64,000 nt of DNA from contig NZ_CP029145.1 in NCBI RefSeq assembly GCF_003149515.1, forward strand, positions 3,782,001 through 3,846,000. Reading direction: 5' to 3'. The notes below the pieces were generated by a model. The model worked only from the letters and a program-made list of their open reading frames with translations, had not been told where the DNA came from and did not search any database. The DNA is from Hymenobacter nivis. GTDB lineage: Bacteria > Bacteroidota > Bacteroidia > Cytophagales > Hymenobacteraceae. A program made the position numbers and the translations under genes. This document shows positions 52,645 through 62,100 of this stretch, one piece after another. The first letter of the stretch is position 1; the number at the start of each line of letters is the position of its first letter.

Positions 52645-55395
52645 ATGACCATACAATTCTCGCTTCCGTACCGCACGGCCTGGGGCCAGCGCCTGGCCGT
52701 GTGCGGCGCCGGCCCCGCCCTGGGCGACTGGCAAGCCGCCGCTGCCTCCCTCATGAACTACGACGAAGTGGCCGGCCGCTGGTACCTCGACGTGGAGCTG
52801 CCCGCCGGTCTGCTCTCCTATAAGTACGTGCTGCTCGCCGCCGACGGGGCCCCCACCTGGGAGGCCCGGGCCAACCGCACGCTGGTGCTGGCCGGCCCCG
52901 CCCAGCGCCTGCTGCTGGCCGACTACTGGCACGCCCCCGCCGTGCCCGAAAACGAGCTGTTCACGGCCGCCTTCACCAAGGCGCTGTTCCGCCGCCCCGC
53001 CGCCGGGGCCCCCGTCAAAGCTGCCAAGGGTAAAAAGAAGCCGGGGCCCCCAGCGCCCGCCGGCGCGGGGCCCCCACCAGGCAGCGTAGTGCTGCGCCTG
53101 GCCAACCCGCGCGTGGCCCCGCACCTGGGCCTGTGCGTGCTGGGCTCCGACCCGGCCCTGGGAGCCTGGGACAACCGCCAGTGCCTGGTACTGTCCGATG
53201 CCGACTACCCCACCTGGGCCGCCACCGTGCAGCTGCAAAACCCCGGCGAAGACTGCGTCTATAAGTACGCCATCTGGGATGCCGCCGCTGGCCACGCCCT
53301 CGACATGGAAGGCGGCGAAAACCGCATCATTCCCGCCACTGGCGACGCGGCGGCCGTGCGCGTGTTCAACGACGAGGATTACCGGCAGGCCACCGCGTGG
53401 CGCGGGGCCGGCGTGGCGCTGCCTGTGTTTGCCATGCGCAGTGAAAGCGGCCTGGGCGTGGGCGAGTTCGCTGACCTGAAGCTGCTGACCGACTGGGCCG
53501 TGCAAACCGGTTTGCAGCTGGTGCAGGTGCTGCCCATCAACGATACAGTGGCCACCCACACCTGGGTCGATTCGTACCCCTACGCTGCTATTTCGGTGTA
53601 CGCACTGCATCCGCAATTTCTTCACCTCGAAGGTATTGCGCCGCTGAAAAGCAAAAAAGACGCCGCCGAGCTGGCCCGCCTTAAGCAGGAACTGAACGCT
53701 AAGGACTTCGTGGACTACGAGCCGGTAATGGCCGCCAAGTGGAAATTCCTGCGCCTCCTGTATCAGCAGGAGAAGAAGGCCTTCCTGGCCGACGCCGACT
53801 ACCGGCAGTTCTTGGCCGAGCAGGGGCCCTGGCTGGCGCCCTACGCCGCCTTCTCGGCCCTGCGCGACCGGTTCGGCACTGCCGACTTCACCCAGTGGCC
53901 GGCCGGGTTCCGCACCCCGCCCGACCTGGGGGCCCTCACCGCCGAAACCGCGGCCGACTACGACGACTTCGGCCTGTTTTTCTTCCTGCAATTCCACCTC
54001 GATAAGCAGTTGCGCGACGCCGTGGCCTACGCCCGCAGCCGGGGCGTGGTGCTGAAGGGCGACCTACCCATCGGCATCTACCGCCACTCGGTGGAGGCCT
54101 GGACGCAGCCCGAGCTCTTCCATATGGATCAGCAGGCCGGGGCCCCGCCCGACGACTTTTCGACCACCGGCCAGAACTGGCGCTTCCCCACCTACAACTG
54201 GCCGCGCATGGCCGAGGACGGTTACGCCTGGTGGCAGCAGCGCCTCGGCCACCTTGGCCGCTACTTCGACGCCCTGCGCATCGACCACATCCTGGGCTTC
54301 TTCCGCATCTGGGAAATGCCCGCGGATTCAGTCGAGGGCCTGCTGGGGCATTTTTCGCCCGCCCTGCCCCTGCACCGCCACGAGATTGAGCAGCGCCTGG
54401 GCTGGTTCGACTACGGCCGCCTCTGCGAGCCCTACATCCGCTGGCACGTGCTGGAGGCCATTTTCGGCCAGGAAGCTCAGGGCGTGTTCGAGGAATACCT
54501 CGACGACGCCGGCTACGGCACCTGCCGCTTTAAGGCCGGCCTGGGCACCCAGCGCGCGCTGGAAACCTACGTGCAGGGTAAAATTGCCACCGAACCCCAG
54601 CACGCCGACTACTTCAACTGGCTGCTGCCCAACTTATACCAGCTAGTGAACGAGGTGCTGTTCGTGCCCGCCGCCACGGCCGACTTCTACCACCCGCGCA
54701 TCACGCTCAATAAAACCTGGTCGTTCCGCGGGCTGGACGGCGACGAGGCCCGCCGCCGGCTCTACGACGACATTTACGTGGACTTTTTCTTCCATCGCCA
54801 CGAGGAGTTCTGGCGCCAGCAGGGCCTCACCAAGCTGCCGGCCGTGCGCTACGCCACCGACCTGCTCATCTGCGGCGAAGACCTGGGCATGGTGCCCGCC
54901 TCGGTGCCCGGCGTGATGAAGCAGCTCGGCATCCTGGGCCTGAACATTCAGCGCATGCCCGCCACGCCCGGCCTCGAATTCAGCCACCCCTACGACGCGC
55001 CCTACCTGAGCGTTGTTACGACCAGTAGCCACGACATGAGCACCTTGCGCAGCTGGTGGCAGGAAAACCGCGTGGCCACCCAGCGCTACTTCGAGACGCT
55101 GCTGGGCCACTGGCGCGAGGTGGCCCCGTATTACTGCGAGCCCTGGGTGGTGCGCGAAATTGTGGTGCAGCACCTGCAATCGCCGGCCATGTGGGCCATC
55201 CTGCCCCTGCAAGACTACCTGGGCATGGACGGCCACCTGCGCCGCGCCGACCCCGCCGCTGAGCAAATCAACGTGCCCAGCAACCCCGCCCACTTCTGGA
55301 AGTACCGCCTCCACCTGCCCCTCGAAGAGCTGGTGGACGCCGTGGGCTTCAACGAGCCGCTGCGGGCCCTGGTGCAGGACAGCGGGCGCGGGTAG
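52645..55395 (+). CDS. malQ: 4-alpha-glucanotransferase, DPE2-type with two CBM20 domains
   Basis: A 916-residue GH77 enzyme that transfers glucan chains between malto-oligosaccharides or onto glycogen-type acceptors. Two starch-binding CBM20 domains (about 1-100 and 150-260, GLCVLGSDPALGAWD) precede the GH77 barrel (VQVLPINDTVATHTWVDSYP near 290). The nucleophile lies in FDALRIDHILGFFRI (about 545) and the acid Glu in LLICGEDLGMVP (about 742). The architecture is that of plant DPE2. The start is ATG 52645. No other glycogen genes are adjacent. The 3' end is followed by a 37-bp-arm palindrome. Confidence 0.95.
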   Translation: MTIQFSLPYRTAWGQRLAVCGAGPALGDWQAAAASLMNYDEVAGRWYLDVELPAGLLSYKYVLLAADGAPTWEARANRTLVLAGPAQRLLLADYWHAPAVPENELFTAAFTKALFRRPAAGAPVKAAKGKKKPGPPAPAGAGPPPGSVVLRLANPRVAPHLGLCVLGSDPALGAWDNRQCLVLSDADYPTWAATVQLQNPGEDCVYKYAIWDAAAGHALDMEGGENRIIPATGDAAAVRVFNDEDYRQATAWRGAGVALPVFAMRSESGLGVGEFADLKLLTDWAVQTGLQLVQVLPINDTVATHTWVDSYPYAAISVYALHPQFLHLEGIAPLKSKKDAAELARLKQELNAKDFVDYEPVMAAKWKFLRLLYQQEKKAFLADADYRQFLAEQGPWLAPYAAFSALRDRFGTADFTQWPAGFRTPPDLGALTAETAADYDDFGLFFFLQFHLDKQLRDAVAYARSRGVVLKGDLPIGIYRHSVEAWTQPELFHMDQQAGAPPDDFSTTGQNWRFPTYNWPRMAEDGYAWWQQRLGHLGRYFDALRIDHILGFFRIWEMPADSVEGLLGHFSPALPLHRHEIEQRLGWFDYGRLCEPYIRWHVLEAIFGQEAQGVFEEYLDDAGYGTCRFKAGLGTQRALETYVQGKIATEPQHADYFNWLLPNLYQLVNEVLFVPAATADFYHPRITLNKTWSFRGLDGDEARRRLYDDIYVDFFFHRHEEFWRQQGLTKLPAVRYATDLLICGEDLGMVPASVPGVMKQLGILGLNIQRMPATPGLEFSHPYDAPYLSVVTTSSHDMSTLRSWWQENRVATQRYFETLLGHWREVAPYYCEPWVVREIVVQHLQSPAMWAILPLQDYLGMDGHLRRADPAAEQINVPSNPAHFWKYRLHLPLEELVDAVGFNEPLRALVQDSGRG

Positions 55396-55398
55396 CGG

Positions 55399-55473
55399 AT
55401 AATCCCAATGCGAAGGGCCCCGGCGGGCCGGCCACTGTGGCCGGCCCGCCGGGGCCCTTCGCATTGGGATTAT
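55399..55473. repeat. perfect palindrome with 37-bp arms
   Basis: The arms 55399-55435 and 55437-55473 are fully complementary around a single T, with GCGAAGGGCCCCGGCGGGCC-type core and ATAATCCCAA ends. It starts 3 bp past the malQ stop. It could act as a strong stop for transcription, although no T-run follows. Confidence 0.95.
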
Positions 55474-55475
55474 AT

Positions 55476-56140
55476 CGTCCGCAGGGTACGATGCGCAATA
55501 ACATACCGCAATAAAATGCGCTTCCCGACGCATGAATGTTATAATAAAAAATATGACTTTATTAATTAGGAGATACTATGCTTCTTGACAAGAAGTATGA
55601 GCTTAACTAAGCGCAGAAGTAAATTAGTTTTATCACTATGTTAATAAAATAAGTTTACTTATCTGGATGAATACAAGTTATTACAGGGATAATCTATTAA
55701 TGGAGGTGTCAGGGGTGCTAAAAGCGAAAGCGTCATTCCTGGTACGAGCTTAGGTAAGTCTTGCCACAGTTATTTGAAAGCAATATGTGGCAAGAATTAT
55801 TATTTGTAAACTATTAGTAATGAAAGTATTAAGATAAAAATATGTATTCTATTGCGCATCTCTGCCATAGTTATTTGGAATAAATACAGTTAAAAAAAGC
55901 TGCTTTGGTATTCAGAATATAAAAATTTGTACTGTCCCGTAATGGGAATAATTTCCATTATTGGGATAGAATAATCATCCGTTCGGCAAGTAATGTGCAC
56001 TGATTGCGCGGAATATTGTAATTGTACTTTTTCGAATATCTTTGGACGATATATAGAATGGGCAATGACTCTTATCGCTCATTAAATGATGCTTTGACTT
56101 GGTACTTTCTGAATAACACTTTATAAACCGATCGATTAGG
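55476..56140. other. 665-bp AT-rich intergenic region
   Basis: This stretch differs sharply from the rest of the window by its high A+T. No gene longer than a few codons is seen in it on either strand. It holds a promoter-like pair near 56016-56044 and two similar motifs, ACAGTTATTTGAAAGC (about 55767-55782) and ATAGTTATTTGGAATA (about 55868-55883). GGGGCCC, frequent elsewhere, is absent. It may be a long leader or a remnant of acquired DNA. Confidence 0.7.
56016..56044 (+). promoter_or_regulatory. promoter of the giant surface protein
   Basis: TTG at 56016-56018 and TATCTTTG at 56037-56044 are 18 bases apart, matching the Bacteroidota -33/-7 pattern. The start codon is 97 bases downstream, so the leader is about 90 nt. 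Confidence 0.5.
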
Positions 56141-59100
56141 ATGAAAAAACAATTACACGCTTTTGCGTGGCCCGGGGTATTGGTAGCGCTGCTAATTGCT
56201 GGCCGTGCCCAAGCCCAGGCCGACATAGCGACGACGCTGGCCGTCTCACCGGCCTCGGTGCAAGCCGGTAACAACATCACCTTCACCGCGACGGTGAAGA
56301 ACACCAGCCCCTCGCCAGCGGCTGGTGTGGTGCCCAAGGTGCAGCTGCCGGCCGGCCTGTTGCTGACGGCGGCCAACCTGCCTGCTGGGGCTAGCTACAG
56401 CAACGCCACTGGCGTTGTGACGCTGCCTACCACGGCTACCCTGAACAACGGCAGCACGCTGACCTATCCCATTACCTTCCCCGCGCCGAACTACACGGCC
56501 ACGCTGCCAGGCACCGCTTCCTCGACCACCACCACTACCGACCCCACCCCCGCCAATAACGACGGCAGCCGGGCCGATGCCAAAGCCTCGGTGGCCGTAA
56601 CCTTGCCGGTGAACGGCTGCGCCGGGGCCCCCTACGGCCCATCGGCCAGTAGCGGCTTGTATGCCGAGTACTACGCGGGTTACTTTAATGGTAGCATGAC
56701 GTATTTTTCGTCCAACTCGCCGGGGCTGGTGCGGACGGACGGGACGGTTAACTTCCCGAATCAGAATAGCTTTGGTGGCGTTGTACCGCCGGCTACCGGC
56801 AACGCCGATAACCCGGATTCGTTCAGCGCCCGGTACCGGGGCAGCATCAACATTGCGGTGGCGGGCAGCTACTCGTTCACGCTGTCTTCGGACGACGCTT
56901 CTTTACTCTGGCTCGATGGCGCGGCGCTGGCCCCTACCACAACCCCGGCCAATTACCTGGCTGCCGCTAGTTACAACAGACCCCAGACAAGGACCGTTAC
57001 CTTATCGGCCGGAGTTCACAATGTGCTGATTTACTATGGCGAAAATACGGGGGGCAACTACCTCACGCTGCAATACAACGGGCCGGACACCGGCGGCAGC
57101 ACCGTCATAGTGCCCAATTCAGTGCTGTGCGCCAGCATGTCGCAGGTGCCCGTGGCCAGCGCGGTTACCAACTCGCCTAGCATCCCCAGTAACAACGGCC
57201 CGACGGCCATTGCCGCGCCGAGTGCCACCGATGCCGACGGGCAAATCGACTCCTACACCATCCTGACGCTGCCGGCCAGCAGTGCCGGCATCCTCTCGTT
57301 CAACAACGGCACGACGATTACCGCCGTCACGGCCGGCCAAGTGATACCGACGACCAGCTTTGGCAACTTGGTGTTCAATCCCGTAGTTACGTTCGGCAGC
57401 ACCGCCAGCTTTACCTACGCGGCTACGGACAACAGCGGTGAGCTTTCCAACACCGCCACTTACAGCATTCCCGTGACGCTGGCCGTGGCCGACGTGACCA
57501 CGACCCTGACAGGGCCCCAGCAGCTCGGCGCCGGTCAGCCCGCGGGGCCCTACACGGCGGTGTTCACCAACAACGGCCCTAACCAGGCCACGCATGTCAC
57601 CCAAGTCATCACGCTGCCCGTGGGTGCTACCATGACCCCCGCCCAGGTAACGGCCAGCGGCGGCACTTACACGGCTGGCAACGGCACCACGGCCGGCACG
57701 CTTAGCTTCGGCGCGGCCCCCGTAACCATCGCCAACGGTGCCAGCAACTCGTACAGCTTTAGCCTCACGGCCCCCACGACCGTGGGTACCAACTACTCGA
57801 TGACGAGCACGGTGGGCACCAACACCAACCAGGGCAACGCCGGGGCCCCCGATGCGGCCACGCTTGCCATCGCGGTGACGCCGGCTAACCGCTTCGTGAC
57901 CTACAGCGACAACAATAGCCTGGCTGCCAATACTAAAGTGACGGCCAGCGTAATTCTCAACGACGACAACCCCGACGCCACTACTGCCTTCACCGCTACG
58001 GTGGTGACGCGGCCGACGCACGGCGCCGTGACCCTGAACGCCAACGGCGGCTACATCTATACGCCCAACCCGAACTACATCGGCACGGACTCGTTCACGT
58101 ACCAGATTTGCCAGACGGGCACCACGCCGACCTGCTCCAACGTATCCCTGGTCAGCCTGAATATCTATGACCCGAACCTGGTCTGCACCTCGGGCACGGG
58201 TAACAACTTGCTGGTAAACCCCAGCTTCACCAACGGCAACACAGGCTTTACCAGCGGCTATAACTATCAGGCGCAGTCGCCCAAAGCCCTGGTGCCAGAA
58301 GGAACTTACGGTGTGGGTAGCAATGCCAATAATTACCACCCCAGCTTTCAGGGTACCGGCCGCACGGGCCCGGGCGACAACTTCATGATCGTTAACGGCG
58401 CGGCCAACATCCAGCGCGTGTATGCCCAGACGGTAACCGTATTGCCCAACCGCTACTACACCTTCTCGGTGTATGCCAACAGCGTGAACCCGGCCAGTCC
58501 GGCGCAGCTCGGGTTTGTTATTAACAACGAATCGACGTCGGTGGTGACCACCCTCGACGGCACCACCAACTTCGTGAAGCTGTCCGACGTGTGGTTCTCG
58601 GGCAACAGCACTACAGCTACTTTCGAAATCCGCGACGTGAACCGGGCGGCGCAGGGCAACGACTTTGGCCTGGACGACGTGTATTTCGGCACCTGCACCA
58701 AGAACCTGCTGGTGAATAACATTACGGCCCCGGCAGTGTCGAAAAGCTCGCCTGCGGTAACCATCCCGGTGCTCATCGGCACGGCTTCGGGCGGGCCCAC
58801 GCTGGCCTCGTTCACCGTTCAGACGCTGCCCCCCGCCGCCAGCGGCATCCTGTACCTAGACGGCACCGCCGTAACGGTGGGCCAGGTAATACCCGTGGCG
58901 GCCGACGGTAAATCGTCCGCGGGCACCCTCACCTTCAACCCGGCGCCTGCGGCCAACTTCGCGGGTTCGCAGGCCGTCTTCACCTATACTGCTACCGATA
59001 GCAACGGCGCCGGCAGCGACAACACCGGCACCTACACCATTCCGCTCGACACGCCCCTGGTGGCCGTGGACGATGCGGCCACCACGTCGCTTAATACTGC

Positions 59101-62100
59101 GGTAACTGTGGACGTGACCGCTAACGACCGCAAAGGGGCCAACAATAGCGCCATTGTCCTCACAACGATTGATCTTCAGCCCGGCGTGGCCGGCGTGCAG
59201 CAAGGCACCGCCGCCAGCCCGATTACCGTGAACAATGGCATGGCTTACGTGAACGCGGCCGGGCAGGTGGTTTTCACCCCAACGACGGGTTTCCTGGGCA
59301 CAGCCTTCATTCCGTACACGGTGAACGATGCCAGCGGCATCCTGTCTAACCAAGCCACCCTGGTGGTACAGATGGTGAGCCAGCTCGATTTGGCCACCAC
59401 CATTACCTCGCCCGCCACTGGGAGCGCCGTTACGGCGGGCCAGCCGGTGACCATTGCCGGTACCACGGCCAACAACAGCCCCGCCGGCACCAGCGCCAGC
59501 GCCGTGCAGCAGCTGCAGCTCCCGGCCAACCTGACCGGGACGCCCACCTTCACTCGCAACGGGGCCCCCGTGGCCGCCACCTACAACGCGACCAGCGGCT
59601 TGGTGGTGTTCCCGGCACTTGCCCTGGCTTCCGGCGCTTCGGCTACGTTCGGCGTTACGTTTGTGGCGCCGGGTATGGGGCCCCTTACGGCCACGGCCTC
59701 GGTGAACAACAGCGGCCCCGACGTGAATCTGGTAGACAACGTAGCCGCCATCACGCTGGCCGTGACGCCGCAGTTCGACCTGGCTACCACCCTGACCGGC
59801 CCGGCTTCGGCCACCGCCGGCACCTTGGCTACCTATACCATAGTAACGGCCAACAACGGTCCCTCGCCGGTGGTGGGGGCCCAGCAAACCGTGCAGCTGC
59901 CCACCGGCTTGGCCGGCGCCTTTGCCACCAACGGCGGCACTTATAGCAGCAGCAGCGGCGTAGTGACCTTCCCTACCCTGAACCTGGCCAGCGGCCAGGC
60001 CCAGACCAATAGCGTCAGCTTCTCGCCCACGGCCGGCTTCTCACCCTCGGCCCTGGTGACGCCGAACACGAACGGCGCCGGCGACCCCGCCCCCACCAAC
60101 AACACGGCGTACCTCAACGGTGCCACCAGTAGCACGGCCGTGGCCGTGGCCGCCCCCGCCATCACCGACCGGGCCAACCTCTACGTGGCCGTGAAGGGCC
60201 CCAGCCAAGTAGCCCCCGGGGCCGCCGTGGCCTACACCGTGACGCAGGGCAACAACGGCCCCAGCGCCGCCACCGGTGTGCAAACGCAGGTTAGCCTGCC
60301 GGCGGGCCTGGGCATTACGGGCTTCCTGGTGAACACCGTGGCCGGTACGCTCAGCACGGACAGCAAGACCATCACCTTCGGAACCAACGGCTCCACCTAC
60401 ACCGTGGCCACCGGCCTGCTAGTGCTGCCCGCCCTGACGGGCAGCCAAGCCAGCGGCGCCGCTTCCCAACCGTACGCCCTTAGCCTGCCGGCCCCGGCCG
60501 CGGGCCCCTCGATGGCCATCACGGCCAGCGTGCGCGCCACCACCCCCGACCTGGTGCCGGGTAACAATGTGGCCACGGCGGAAACCGAAATCCGCCCCCT
60601 CGCCGAACTGGCCATTTCGCTGAGCCGGATTGAAGGCGGCACCACGGCTACGGGCACCGCTCTCACGGCCGGCCAAGTGGTAGCCTACTCGGTGCAAATA
60701 GTGAACAACTCGGCCAACTCGGCCCAGGGCGTGCAACAAACTGTGGTCATTCCGGCCGGCATTCCGGTGGCGTCGCTCCAGCTGAACGGCCTGATTGGTA
60801 CCTTCAGCAACAGCGTCATTACCTTCGGCAGCGGCGCGACCTACAACGTGGCCAGTGGCCTGCTGGCCCTGCCCACGTTGCCTGCTCTGGCCGGCAACGC
60901 GGTGCAAACGAACACCCTCAGCTTCGCCGTGCCCGCCGGTAATACTGCGCTGCAAGCCGTGGCCACCGTCAGCAGCCCCACCGCCGACGGCACCCCGGCC
61001 AACAATACAGCCACGGTTTCCAACACCGTGATGGCCCTGCAAGACCTCTCCATCGCGCTGTCGGGCCCCGCCCAGGCGGTGCAGGGCAGCCCCGCGTTCT
61101 ACACCGTGACGGCCACCAACAACGGTGCCTCGGCTACCGGTAGCCAGACCACTACTGCGCAGCTGCCCACCGGCCTCGGGGCCCTGGGTTTCGTGGTGAA
61201 CAATACGGCCGGCACGCTCAGCGCGGATAGCAAAACCATCACCTTCGGCACCAATGGCCCGGCCTACACCGTGGAAACGGGCTTGCTTGCCATGCCGGCC
61301 ACTGTGGTTGGAGCCCCGGGTACCAGCACCGTTACGGCGGTGCAGTTCCTGGCCCCCACCAGCATCGCGCAGCTCGACGTGGCCGCTGCTGTGCTAGTAC
61401 CCAGTGGTACCGAAAGTAACCTCACCAACAACTCGGCCCAGCTGAGTACCCTGACGGTGAAATCGGCCCTCGCCAATGCTAACCTTTCCACGACCATCAC
61501 TTCGTCGCTGGCCGGCGCTCAGTCTGCCGGTACCACAGCTACTTACTCCGTAAAAACGGCGAATGCCACTACCGGGGCCGCCGCCCAAAACGTAGTGCAA
61601 ACCGTGGCTCTGCCCGCTGGGCTGGCCACGGCCACGCTCAGAGTAAACAGCAGCTCCGGCTCGTACAGCGCAGCCACGGGCCTTGTAACATACAACTATG
61701 GTGGCCTTACTGCTACCTACAACCCCACAACGGGGGCTCTGGTCTTCCCCGCGTTAGGGTCGCAGGCCCTGAATACGAGCTTCACGAATACCATTGTCTT
61801 TCCCTTGCCCGTGAGCGGCCCGGTGGTGGTCACGGCCACTTCGTCGGCGGATAACCTTGACGACGCTCCGGCCGACAACACGGTTACCAGCTCAACCACC
61901 GTGACGTCGACGGCCACCGTGGCCTTCGGTGTGAGCGGCCCGGCTACCACCACGGCTGGCAACACCGTCAGCTACACGCTGGCGGCCACCAACAACGGCC
62001 CCGCGGCGGCTAATGACCTGGGCATGACCGTGACCCTGCCCACGGGCGTAACCAGCTACACCCTCAACGGCGTGGCCAAAACGGGCAGCGGCACCATCAC

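Noticed and set aside
52555..53997. 480-codon open frame on the minus strand opposite malQ
   Set aside because: Antisense shadow of the CBM20 and GH77 coding region.
55975..56376. 133-codon open frame on the minus strand over the start of the giant gene
   Set aside because: It runs through the promoter and signal-peptide region of the giant gene, with no family and no likely promoter.
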